Assembly (NCBI GenBank): GCA_965208775.1
Contig: OZ242360.1
Location: 372,001-436,000 of the forward strand
DNA: 64,000 bases
Direction: 5' to 3'
From: JAPOVO01 sp026708165
GTDB lineage: Bacteria > Chloroflexota > UBA11872 > VXNJ01
Shown here: positions 26,542 through 34,414 of the stretch, piece after piece
Numbering within the stretch: position 1 is the first letter of the stretch
How the letters are laid out: every line of letters begins with the position of its first letter
Position numbers and translations under genes: made by a program
Notes under the pieces: model-generated
The model's database searches: none
What the model saw: only the letters and a program-made list of their open reading frames with translations
Told to the model about the DNA's origin: nothing

Positions 26542-26876
26542 TACGTTTCTCCGGTCACGTCTGCGTAAAGACGCAGCGAGCTTAGACCCTGCTCGGCGCC
26601 TACGCTACCCGACTTGCGCGGCCCAACCAAATCCCGGCTCATTGCATAGGATGCGCTTGTTGACTACGTGGCCGGCAAAGTCGCAAACGGGAAACTCGCG
26701 ACAGTTTCAGGGCGGTGGGTAACAAGCCGCTTGCCCTTGCCGTGATCCGGTTCGCGCCTGAAACTGCGCGCTGTACCACGGCAGGCTAAGATTTCGACGC
26801 GCAATCACACAGGTAGAGCCGCCGAAGTCGAGAATCGCGCCGCTTTCGGCAAGCTCTCAGAATTTTAGGTGCCCGC
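26542..26876. other. Intergenic region between divergent genes
   Basis: About 335 nt separate the divergently transcribed AstE-family gene and the class III aminotransferase. No gene is apparent. The region holds a small hairpin (CTGCGT-AAAG-ACGCAG near 26564-26579) and a 10-nt inverted repeat at 26702-26766, given separately. It probably contains promoters for both genes. Confidence 0.5.
26702..26766. repeat. Long-spaced inverted repeat upstream of the aminotransferase
   Basis: CAGTTTCAGG (26702-26711) and CCTGAAACTG (26757-26766) are perfect inverted copies with a 45-nt spacer, both embedded in CGCG-rich flanks that extend the pairing imperfectly. It could be an operator pair, a leader structure, or the ends of a small mobile element. 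Confidence 0.4.
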
Positions 26877-28196
26877 ATGACACAGACGATTACGGCCGAC
26901 ATTCAGACCGCCAAGCAGCAAGAGCTGCTCGAAACAGCCAAGCAGTTTCTGGCGGGTGGAGGTCTCGGCCACTTCAGGCTGCCAGACGAGGTTGACATCG
27001 TGCTGGCGTCCGCCAGCGGCAGTCACATGACCGACACAACGGGCAGGGAGTACATCGACTACGTGCTCGGCTCGGGGCCTATGCTGATCGGCCACGCCAA
27101 CCCCACGGTCATCGGGGCGGCGGCGGCGCAGATTCCCAAGGGGACCACCTACTTTCTCCTGAACGAACCGGCGATCCGGCTCGCGAAGCGGCTGGTGGAG
27201 AACGTCCCTTGCGGGGAGCAGGTCCGGTTTCAGACCACTGGAACCGAAGCGACACACGTGGCGCTGCGCGGCGCGCGAGCCTACACGGGCCGTGGAAAGA
27301 TCCTCAAATTCGAGGGCGGCTGGCACGGCATGCACGACTACTCGCTGTGGGGAACCGTGCCAAGCGTGCCGAGCGAGTACCCGCGATCACTGCCCGATTC
27401 GAGAGGGATACCGGCATCGGTCGGCAAGGAGGTACTGGTCGCCCCGTTCAACGAGACTGAGCGGGCGGTCAAGATCATCGAAGACAACGCCTCGGACCTC
27501 GCCGCCGTCATCGTCGAGCCGCTCGAACGCGTGCTGGTGCCCGAGCCGGGCTTTCTGGAAGCCATACGTGAAGTAACCGCCCGGCACGGCATAGTGCTGG
27601 TGTTCGACGAGGTCGTCACCGGATTCAGAATTGCCTGGGGAGGCGCCCAGGAGCGGTACGGCGTGGTTCCCGACATTGCGACCTACGGCAAGGCGATGGC
27701 GGGCGGCTTCCCGCTGGCGGCGGTAGTCGGGCGCGCGGACATCATGCAGGTTTTCAACGCGCAAGGGGTCAGCTCGATCACCGACATCGCATGGGCGAGT
27801 GGCACGTTCAATGGGAACCCGGTGGCCGCGAGCGCCGGTCTCGCCGCGCTGGATATTCTCGAACAGCCGGAGTCTTATCAACGCCTGCACAGTGTGGGTT
27901 CACGCCTTCGCGCCGGCATCGCCGAGGCGGGGCGCCGCCACGGATTCCCCGCTCAGGCGCTGGGTGAGGACGCCGTCTTCGGAATCCGGTTCATCGAAAG
28001 CGACAACGTCAAGACCTGGATGGACTTGCAGGCGCACGACACCGTAATGGGCCGCCGTTGGGCCATCGAGTGCATCAAGCGCGGTCTGCTGATGATCCCG
28101 AACGAGAAGATTTACATCTCGATAGCGCACACCGACGAGGACGTGGACCGCACGCTGCAAATCTGCGACGACGCATTCCGGGCCTGCGCCTCATAG
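26877..28196 (+). CDS. Class III PLP aminotransferase (glutamate-1-semialdehyde mutase-like)
   Basis: The 439-residue protein belongs to the fold-type I class III group: FLAGGGLGHFRLPDE, RFQTTGTEATHVALRGARA, LKFEGGWHGMHDY, LVFDEVVTGFRIAWGGAQ (PLP-binding aspartate) and the lysine in TYGKAMAGGFPLAAV. It is closest to aspartate aminotransferase-family proteins related to hemL. It lacks heme-gene neighbours, so a role in amino acid or amine catabolism is more likely than tetrapyrrole synthesis. The ATG follows a weak AGGTG. Confidence 0.87.
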   Translation: MTQTITADIQTAKQQELLETAKQFLAGGGLGHFRLPDEVDIVLASASGSHMTDTTGREYIDYVLGSGPMLIGHANPTVIGAAAAQIPKGTTYFLLNEPAIRLAKRLVENVPCGEQVRFQTTGTEATHVALRGARAYTGRGKILKFEGGWHGMHDYSLWGTVPSVPSEYPRSLPDSRGIPASVGKEVLVAPFNETERAVKIIEDNASDLAAVIVEPLERVLVPEPGFLEAIREVTARHGIVLVFDEVVTGFRIAWGGAQERYGVVPDIATYGKAMAGGFPLAAVVGRADIMQVFNAQGVSSITDIAWASGTFNGNPVAASAGLAALDILEQPESYQRLHSVGSRLRAGIAEAGRRHGFPAQALGEDAVFGIRFIESDNVKTWMDLQAHDTVMGRRWAIECIKRGLLMIPNEKIYISIAHTDEDVDRTLQICDDAFRACAS

Positions 28197-28472
28197 GGGC
28201 CTAGCCCACAGCCGTCTCACGGGTCGGTACCCGGGATGCGGGCGCGAGTCAGCGCCTCGAAGCGCTCCGAGGACTTACCGTCCAGATACCCCGTTTTTCA
28301 GTTTTGACAGGGTAATTTTCAAAGAAAGTCGCTTGACGGCGCGGTTCGGGGGCAACTCAGCCATTGCCGTGAGTCGTCCACCAAAGGGCCCGCATAGCGG
28401 ACTGAGTGGGGCAGAGAGCGTTCAGGGCACGCCAGAGGCATATCGCAAGCATTGACGTGGAACTTTGTTTAC

Positions 28473-28566
28473 TGGCGGAGGAGGAGGGATTCGAACCCTC
28501 GACCGGCTTTAAACACCAGTAACCGCTTAGCAGGCGGCCGCACTAGACCAACTATGCGACTCCTCC
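28473..28566 (-). tRNA. tRNA-Ser(GCT)
   Basis: On the minus strand a full serine-type tRNA folds: acceptor GGAGGAG pairs with CTCCTCC, the anticodon loop is CTGCTAA within a CCGC/GCGG stem, a long variable arm is present, and the T arm is GAGGG-TTCGAAT-CCCTC. The discriminator is G, and CCA is encoded at 28475-28473. It lies 19 nt downstream of a second tRNA-Ser. Confidence 0.95.
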
Positions 28567-28585
28567 AATCGGCCTCGGTACCGGG

Positions 28586-28668
28586 CGGAGGGGGTGGGAT
28601 TCGAACCCACGAATCTTTCGATTAGTGGTTTTCAAGACCACCGCCTTAAACCGCTCGGCCACCCCTCC
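28586..28668 (-). tRNA. tRNA-Ser(TGA)
   Basis: Acceptor GGAGGGG pairs with CCCCTCC, the anticodon stem-loop GGTGG-TCTTGAAAA gives anticodon TGA, a long variable arm follows, and the T arm is GTGGG-TTCGAAT-CCCAC. The discriminator is G; unlike the neighbouring tRNA-Ser(GCT), no CCA is encoded. Both serine tRNAs lie downstream of the GT9 gene on the same strand. Confidence 0.95.
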
Positions 28669-28720
28669 GGGGCCTAGGCGATTATAGCAACGGGGAACCG
28701 CCACTCCCGTGGAACGGCGG

Positions 28721-29794
28721 CTAGGATCCGGCGTCCGGACGCCGCCGCGTGGCTGAGCGCCCCTTCACGGCCATAAGTCGCATCAGGCCGTCGACGACGG
28801 CATCAACCGTCTCTCGGGCATCTCCCGCCTGCATGGCCAGCGACTTTGGGCCGACCGGGCCGAACCGTTTGACGTCAGACTCGACGAATATTGTGGCGGT
28901 CGGGATGCCCATCGCCGCGGCCAGGTGAGAGGGGGCGGAGTCGTTGCCCACATACGCCGACGCGAGCCGCAGGATTGCGCCCAGCTGCCCGAACGACGTC
29001 TGCCCAACCAGGTTGATCACCTCTTCGCGCATCAAGCTCGACATCGCCCGCGCGGGTTCGGCGTCGCTTTCCCGACCGACTATCACCGTTCGCAGTCCCG
29101 TACGCTTGGCAAGCCGGTCCGCCACCTCAGCAAAACAGGCGGGGGCCCACCTTTTCCCGAGATGCCTCCCACCGGGATTCGAACCGCCGCCGGGAGCCGC
29201 GACCAGGACCGAGCCGCGCTCGAGTCCCCATTCCTGGAAGATCCGTTCAGCCGCCGAAAGATCGTCCGAAGCCGGAAAGAACCCAGGTGTCGTTTGGCTT
29301 ACACCGAGTCCGGCGGCACGGGCAAGATCCAGATAAAGCTCGCTCTCGTGAGCGTCTTCCCTGACTGCCACCTTAGTGGTTAGCGAGAACCCCCTGCCAC
29401 GACTGTCAAGTCCAATGCGAATCGGAATTCCCGCCAAGAAAGGCAGAAGAGTCATCATGGGCGACCGATCAGCCACGAAGGCGGCGTCAAACCCGCGAGC
29501 CCGAAGCCTGCCCGCAAACGCCAGATACGAGCCGAGCTCATATTTTCTCGGCAGCCCGATATCGGCGCAGTCGATGATCTCGTCCACGTCGGGGTTATTG
29601 GCCACGGCGACCTTGGACCAGGTTCCGACGGCCAGCGAAAGCTTCGCGCCGGGCAGTCCTTCACGCAATGCCCTGAACAGCGGCGTCGCGAGGAGAACGT
29701 CTCCGATGCTGCAAGGTTTGACGATTAGCACGGAAGAAGGCGCGCGCGGCGTATCGAAGGGCACCCGCTCGGCATGTCGGAAGAAGACCCGCAA
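28721..29794 (-). CDS. Glycosyltransferase family 9 (heptosyltransferase-like)
   Basis: The 357-residue protein has the GT-B fold of ADP-heptose:LPS heptosyltransferases: VLIVKPCSIGDVLLATPLF near residue 23, VDEIIDCADIG, VAAPGGGSNPGGRHLGKRW at the start of the second domain and YVGNDSAPSHLAAAMGIPT in the donor site. It would add a sugar to a cell-surface glycan; a typical LPS need not exist, since the family occurs in monoderms too. fabZ is 56 nt upstream on the same strand. No other surface-glycan genes are close. Confidence 0.88.
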   Translation of the reverse strand: MRVFFRHAERVPFDTPRAPSSVLIVKPCSIGDVLLATPLFRALREGLPGAKLSLAVGTWSKVAVANNPDVDEIIDCADIGLPRKYELGSYLAFAGRLRARGFDAAFVADRSPMMTLLPFLAGIPIRIGLDSRGRGFSLTTKVAVREDAHESELYLDLARAAGLGVSQTTPGFFPASDDLSAAERIFQEWGLERGSVLVAAPGGGSNPGGRHLGKRWAPACFAEVADRLAKRTGLRTVIVGRESDAEPARAMSSLMREEVINLVGQTSFGQLGAILRLASAYVGNDSAPSHLAAAMGIPTATIFVESDVKRFGPVGPKSLAMQAGDARETVDAVVDGLMRLMAVKGRSATRRRPDAGS

Positions 29795-29850
29795 GACGCG
29801 ACATGCCGCGGTCGTGCCTGCATCTCTCGCGCGTTGAGCCAGTGACTCTT

Positions 29851-30333
29851 TCAGAGTTTCGATACCTCGTCGGCATCGGCGACTGCGAAGGTCAAGGTCC
29901 CTTCGGCCGCCACTTCGTTTCCTACCCTCGCAACCGCCGTCCCTTTCCCAATACGCCGTCGCAAGCGATCAACCGTGACTTCGAGCACCAGTACGTCCCC
30001 CGGAACAACGGGTCTTCGAAATCGCATACGGTCGATTCCGGCAAACAGCGGCACGCTGCCTCGATATTCCTCAAGACTGAGAAGTGCACAAGCGCCGGTC
30101 TGAGCCAGGGATTCGGTTATAAGCACGCCGGGCATTACCGGCCGGCCGGGAAAATGCCCGCGAAAGAAAGGCTCGTCTTCGCGCACGTATTTGACGGCCA
30201 CCGCACGCTTGCCAGGCTCTAATTCACGGACCTCGTCGATCAACAGAAAGGGGTCGCGGTGGGGCAAGAGGGATTCGACGCCGCTCTTGTCCAACAAGGG
30301 GTCAGACTCCGAGCCGTACCCGCTGGAGGTCAT
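29851..30333 (-). CDS. fabZ: 3-hydroxyacyl-ACP dehydratase
   Basis: FabZ removes water from 3-hydroxyacyl-ACP in fatty-acid elongation. The hot-dog fold signature is clear: LLPHRDPFLLIDEV, the catalytic H60 in FFRGHFPGRPVMPGV and E74 in LITESLAQTGA, then VPLFAGIDRMRFRRPVVPGD. At 160 residues it has a slightly long N-terminal extension of about 18 residues. It is separate from the acpP/fabF/fabH group. Confidence 0.94.
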   Translation of the reverse strand: MTSSGYGSESDPLLDKSGVESLLPHRDPFLLIDEVRELEPGKRAVAVKYVREDEPFFRGHFPGRPVMPGVLITESLAQTGACALLSLEEYRGSVPLFAGIDRMRFRRPVVPGDVLVLEVTVDRLRRRIGKGTAVARVGNEVAAEGTLTFAVADADEVSKL

Positions 30334-30663
30334 TCCGAAACCACTCCGCCTCTTATGAAATCAGCCACGAAGCCTTGCTCTCCTCAAGTAGCTCTGCACC
30401 GAAAACGATTCCACGCTCCACAGCCGCCTCTCCAAACCGTAAATAGATTATCCACGACGCCGGCGATTCCCTACTTCCAGAACCGTCGCCACGGTCAATT
30501 CAGGCTTCTTCGATCAGAAGGCCACAACTCTTGCCAGGTACAAAGCAAATCGGACTCTGAAGGCAAGCCAGATAGAGATGAAAAAGCGGTCGTCGACAAT
30601 ATGCCGACGACCGCTTGATCGATACGGTCAGTCAGGCCACTAGCCTGACCCGTAAGCCGATAG
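30334..30663. other. Intergenic region upstream of fabZ, including the OsmC terminator
   Basis: About 330 nt with no recognisable gene. The part next to osmC contains a strong minus-strand terminator (30581-30616), listed separately. The remainder, about 250 nt, presumably carries the fabZ promoter, but I could not pick a convincing -35/-10 pair. Confidence 0.5.
30581..30616 (-). terminator. Rho-independent terminator of the osmC-like gene
   Basis: A 12-bp perfect stem is formed by AAGCGGTCGTCG (30584-30595) and CGACGACCGCTT (30605-30616) around a 9-nt loop. On the minus strand the stem runs into TTTTT (30585-30581). It starts 48 nt past the stop of the osmC-like gene, so it ends that transcript. 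Confidence 0.85.
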
Positions 30664-31107
30664 CTACTCCAGCGTAGCGCTCAGCGAAATTTCGACGTTG
30701 CCGCGCAGCGCGTTGGAAATCGGACAGCCCGCCTCGCCTTGCGCGGCGAGGTCCTCGAACTGCGCCTGGTCGATCCCCGGCACATTGCCGCTGACGGTGA
30801 GGTTGCTGGAACCCACGCGGAAGCCGCCCTCCGGGATGGGAACGAACGACACCTCAGCGGAAACCGTTAGCGATTCGGCCGGGCTTCCGGCTTCCGCCAG
30901 CGTGTGCGAAAAGGCCATCGCGTAACAACTTGCGTGCGAGGCCGCGATCAACTCCTCCGGGCTGGTGTTACCACCCGGCGCTTCGGTTCGAGCGCCCCAG
31001 CTAATGGCCTGCTCGCCAAGGGCGCCGCTGCCGACAGTGAACGCGCCGCCGCCCTCGATCAGGTTGCCATTCCATCGCGCTTCCGCGCGCCTGACTATGT
31101 CTGCCAC
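30664..31107 (-). CDS. OsmC/Ohr family peroxide-detoxifying protein
   Basis: The 147-residue protein has the two redox cysteines of the family: one in AASHASCYAMAFSH and one in GEAGCPISNALRG. Members reduce organic or lipid hydroperoxides with lipoyl or thiol donors. FTVGSGALG and TSPEELIAASHASC place it nearer the OsmC branch than Ohr. The GTG start follows AGGAGG. It is monocistronic: a strong terminator follows, and two adjacent inverted repeats lie in the leader/promoter region (31130-31170). Confidence 0.92.
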   Translation of the reverse strand: MADIVRRAEARWNGNLIEGGGAFTVGSGALGEQAISWGARTEAPGGNTSPEELIAASHASCYAMAFSHTLAEAGSPAESLTVSAEVSFVPIPEGGFRVGSSNLTVSGNVPGIDQAQFEDLAAQGEAGCPISNALRGNVEISLSATLE

Positions 31108-31129
31108 GCTTTTCCTCCTAGGAGTCTCG

Positions 31130-31170
31130 TCTCGTATCCCTACGAGATTCTGACACCGAGGATGTCAGAA
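31130..31170 (-). promoter_or_regulatory. Two abutting inverted repeats upstream of the osmC-like gene
   Basis: TCTCGTA-TCCC-TACGAGA (31130-31147) is immediately followed by TTCTGACA-N7-TGTCAGAA (31148-31170). The second is a perfect 8-bp palindrome with a half-site spacing of 15 nt, as expected for a dimeric repressor, and it lies 41-63 nt upstream of the GTG start. The first could form a leader hairpin in front of the ribosome binding site. Confidence 0.5.
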
Positions 31171-31244
31171 CTCCAAAAAAATGAACCTTAATCACTCTTG
31201 GGTGAGGACCGCCTTCTACTAATCATGGCGGGGCGACTACGCCT

Positions 31245-32450
31245 TCAGTCGCTGAGAACGGCGCCCACGCCCCTTAGCTGACTCATCGTGCTGATGCCGT
31301 AGTTGTAGAAATTCAGTCCGGTAGCCCCGTTTTCGATACAAGCGCGCACCTTGGCGCGCCACTCGTCCGAGCTCGGGATTTCAGGATAATGAGCCTGAAT
31401 GCCAACGATCAGCTCCTTGTCGCCGACGTATTCCCGGCTTCGATTCATAAGCTGCTCCGCCTCATCGGCGGTCAGGTCGTAGCCACTGACCATAAGTCCG
31501 TCAATGTTCGACACGATGGACGCCATGGTCTCCAGACTCAGGAACTGCTCCCACGCTTCTCCTTGAATGACGATTTTCGTTCCCGATCCAGCGCAAGCAT
31601 CCGCAACGTCATCGACGAGGGAAGCGACCGTGTTTTCACCGGCCTTCATGTATCGCGCGAAGTCAGGCTCGTCCCGGTCCCACGCGGCCAGACCGGCCGT
31701 TTTCGAGAGACCAGGCGGAACGTCGGCGTCGCCGTGGTAGATCCCATCGAGCTCGGCCCGCACCAGCGACTTGATCTTGTCGGCGTCGACGCCCTCGGCC
31801 CTCGCCCGCTCGATGCAGCTCTCGCAAAAGCAAATCCCCAACAGATAGCTGCCCCATTCGCCCAGAGGCGCGCCGATCTTGTCGTGGTGATAACCGTGCT
31901 CGAATCCCAGAAACCCTATCGCCTCAAGCTCGATGATTCTGAGGTCGTAGCTGTGGGCCAGGTCGGCGCAGAGGGCGACCGCAAACCGGCGGGCGTCTTG
32001 ATGCGCGGGGCAAAGCAAATGCGGGCTGGGGTCGCCATGGGCAGTTTGGGTGGCGGCGTCGGGATAGGTCGACGCAAGGCGGGTGTTGTGCATTATGACT
32101 GTCCACGCGTTGACATCGAGCTGATGTCTATCCCGCCCGTCGCAAAGCTCGCGAAATACGTCGGTGTCATCCAAGATCGAGGAGGCCACGGGAGTGATTC
32201 GACCGTAGCGGGAAGGATCGTGACGGAAATAGACCACTCCGCCCTCGCCGACGTAGATCTTTTGTCCGGCGGCAGCGTGTGGGCGAAGCTGCTTGAAATT
32301 GTGGTATGCGGAAGCGACGCTTACCGCGTTGCACTTGGCGACGTCGCGAACATTGCCGAGGACCCGCTCGATACCCTCGTCAACCAAGTCCCACGGGTAG
32401 GTCCAAAGCGCATTATTCAAGTTAGTCCAGTCCTTCGGGTGAGCCTTCAT
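31245..32450 (-). CDS. Uncharacterised protein, probably a TIM-barrel (glycoside-hydrolase-like) protein
   Basis: I do not recognise this 401-residue protein. Motifs such as LRIIELEAIGFLGFEHGYHH, NIDGLMVSGYD and the closing ENGATGLNFYNYGI have the rhythm of a TIM barrel acting on sugars, with an acidic residue in the mid-barrel strand. A cluster of cysteines (LLCPAHQ, ICFCESC) could bind a metal. There is no signal peptide. Its start overlaps the end of the upstream GNAT gene by 29 nt, so the two are cotranscribed. The same transcript direction continues from the DegT aminotransferase upstream. Confidence 0.55.
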   Translation of the reverse strand: MKAHPKDWTNLNNALWTYPWDLVDEGIERVLGNVRDVAKCNAVSVASAYHNFKQLRPHAAAGQKIYVGEGGVVYFRHDPSRYGRITPVASSILDDTDVFRELCDGRDRHQLDVNAWTVIMHNTRLASTYPDAATQTAHGDPSPHLLCPAHQDARRFAVALCADLAHSYDLRIIELEAIGFLGFEHGYHHDKIGAPLGEWGSYLLGICFCESCIERARAEGVDADKIKSLVRAELDGIYHGDADVPPGLSKTAGLAAWDRDEPDFARYMKAGENTVASLVDDVADACAGSGTKIVIQGEAWEQFLSLETMASIVSNIDGLMVSGYDLTADEAEQLMNRSREYVGDKELIVGIQAHYPEIPSSDEWRAKVRACIENGATGLNFYNYGISTMSQLRGVGAVLSD

Positions 32451-32895
32451 CGAGTCGCGTACTCTGCATCAGGAAGTGAGTGTCCGTATCGCCCGTGATC
32501 GTGAAACCGAGCCTTTCGTAAAACGCAACCGCCCGGGGATTCACTTTCAGCACCTGAAGCCTCACGGGCAAGCCCAACTTACTCCCTTTGTCGATGACCA
32601 TCAACATGCAGGTCCGGCCAATTCCTTGCCCCTGGTAGTCAGGCAAGATATGCAACTGATTGACAAAAGGACTGTCAGGCTTGACTGCAACCGAGATCAT
32701 CCCGACGTCTCTGCCGTCCAGACAGACGACACGGTAGTCCTGCTCGGCAAATCGCCGGTCGTGAAGCACTCGTTGGCTGTCCTCGTCCCAGCCCCATACC
32801 TGCTCCACGTAGTCTTTGAACGCAGCACGCTTTACCTGGAACGTGAACTCGCTGTCGTCTTGCCGAGCCTTCCTGAGCTTCAAGCCGTCCGACAT
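32422..32895 (-). CDS. GNAT family N-acetyltransferase
   Basis: The 157-residue protein has the acetyl-CoA-binding motif A (LHILPDYQGQGIGRTCMLMV, near residue 85) and motif B (LQVLKVNPRAVAFYERLGFT). It would acetylate an amine, possibly a sugar nucleotide or small metabolite; substrate not predictable. It sits between a DegT-type sugar aminotransferase (upstream, 128 nt) and the unrecognised barrel-like protein it overlaps. An aminosugar pathway is conceivable but unproven. Confidence 0.85.
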   Translation of the reverse strand: MSDGLKLRKARQDDSEFTFQVKRAAFKDYVEQVWGWDEDSQRVLHDRRFAEQDYRVVCLDGRDVGMISVAVKPDSPFVNQLHILPDYQGQGIGRTCMLMVIDKGSKLGLPVRLQVLKVNPRAVAFYERLGFTITGDTDTHFLMQSTRLDEGSPEGLD

Positions 32896-33023
32896 CGTAT
32901 GAGAGCCCGCCTAGTCCATTTCGACGTTGGCGGGCGTTTGAATCGCCCAGACAATCGCCATATTGGGAAATGAGACGGGTCTTGAATCAGCCCCGTCCAG
33001 ACCACGCAGTCGCGCCTGGCACT

Positions 33024-34280
33024 CTAGGAAGCAGCGCGCGCGCCTATCAGCTCACCTACGTTCTCGCGGACCTTTGCAATCGCCTCGACGATGGAGTCCA
33101 TGTCCGAGCGGGGTCCCAGAAAGACGGGCTGCGAAAGTGTGATTACTTCCTCGAGGCAAAGGCGTCGGGCGACAGGAGTCTCCATCTTCGAATAGTCGAC
33201 GCTGCTTTCCGGCGACCAATTCGAGTATCCGTTTCCACCCTGAAGAGACTCGATTCCGCGCGAGAAAAGCTCGTACTCCTGGAGCGGCGCTTTGTACCCG
33301 GCACGAATGGGGATACCTTCCGCGTTGACGGCCTCGATGAAGGAATCACGTGAAAGTCCTTCAAATTCGTCGGAAACGAAGCGGGCCAGATATACGTGAA
33401 TCGAGGACTTGGTGACATCGGGGTCGCGCTTGAGAACGCGGATGCCATCTACTTCCGAGAGGCGGTCGGTCAGGTATTCCGCGTTCTCCATGCGAACCCG
33501 GTTCTGTTCCGGCAGGCGTCGCATCTGGCTGCGCAATAGCGCAGCCTGGATTTCGCACATTCTGAAATTCCCAGGGAAAACCACCGATCGTCCGGCCTTC
33601 TCGCCGTCTCCGCCACGACGAATCCGGCTGGCGATATCGGCGATCTCTTCGTCGTTGGCCGTCACGAATCCCCCCTCGCCGCTCGTGAGGTTCTTGCTCG
33701 CCTGGAAGCTGAATCCGGCCGCATCCCCCAGCGAGCCTAGTCCGCGGTTTCGCCAACTCGCGCCCCATCCGTGGCACGCATCTTCGACGATCTTGAGTTC
33801 GTGTTTGGCCGCCAGACGGTAGACAGCATCCATGTCGACAGCACGGCCACCGTAATGGACGGGCATTATCGCCCGGGTGCGGTCCGTTACGCAGGCTTCA
33901 GCCGAGGTTACATCGATGTTGAAGGTGTCTTCCTCAACATCGCAGAAAACGGGCGTCAGGCCCGCACGCAGCACCGCGACGGCCGTCGCGACGAACGTGT
34001 AGGTGGGAACGATAACTTCACCCCCGACGCACGCCCCCGCGGCCCGCAGGGCGATTTCGAGCGCGGTGGTTCCGCCGTTGCACGTTATACCGAATCTGGC
34101 TCCCTGGAGATCAGCAAACTCCCGCTCGAACGCACGCAGGTTTGGGCCGGTGACGTGACTCCACTCACCGCTGAGAACGGCGGCCGCGACGGCGTCGGCA
34201 TCGGACTGATCCGGGACAGGCCAGGGATGAAATGATCGCTCACGGACGGGAGTCCCGCCGTTAATGGCTAAAACTGGCAC
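33024..34280 (-). CDS. DegT/DnrJ/EryC1/StrS family aminotransferase
   Basis: The 418-residue protein is a PLP-dependent enzyme of the sugar aminotransferase group. Visible features are FGITCNGGTTALEIALRAAG, VIVPTYTFVATAVAVLRAGL, VEDACHGWGA and the PLP lysine in FSFQASKNLTSGEGGFV. These enzymes aminate nucleotide-linked ketosugars, or form 3-amino-5-hydroxybenzoate-like products. Neighbouring genes (GNAT and barrel protein) could modify the product. It is separated from clpC by 134 nt holding GC-rich inverted repeats without a T tract. Confidence 0.9.
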   Translation of the reverse strand: MPVLAINGGTPVRERSFHPWPVPDQSDADAVAAAVLSGEWSHVTGPNLRAFEREFADLQGARFGITCNGGTTALEIALRAAGACVGGEVIVPTYTFVATAVAVLRAGLTPVFCDVEEDTFNIDVTSAEACVTDRTRAIMPVHYGGRAVDMDAVYRLAAKHELKIVEDACHGWGASWRNRGLGSLGDAAGFSFQASKNLTSGEGGFVTANDEEIADIASRIRRGGDGEKAGRSVVFPGNFRMCEIQAALLRSQMRRLPEQNRVRMENAEYLTDRLSEVDGIRVLKRDPDVTKSSIHVYLARFVSDEFEGLSRDSFIEAVNAEGIPIRAGYKAPLQEYELFSRGIESLQGGNGYSNWSPESSVDYSKMETPVARRLCLEEVITLSQPVFLGPRSDMDSIVEAIAKVRENVGELIGARAAS

Positions 34281-34414
34281 TGACGGCCTCCAATCAGCCC
34301 CACTGGCTTCAGAGAGTTGATACTCCGGCCCATGTTATGGGCAAACCGCGCATGGCGCGAAACGCCCGGAAGCCGCGGGCGGTCCGGCCACTCATTCACT
34401 AGTCCGGCGGACCG

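Noticed and set aside
28304..28309. TTGACA as a promoter near the tRNA genes
   Set aside because: No acceptable -10 lies 16-18 nt downstream.
31148..31170. Hairpin TTCTGACA/TGTCAGAA as terminator of the upstream minus-strand gene
   Set aside because: On that strand the T run comes before the stem, not after it, and the site sits in the promoter region of the next gene; an operator is more likely.
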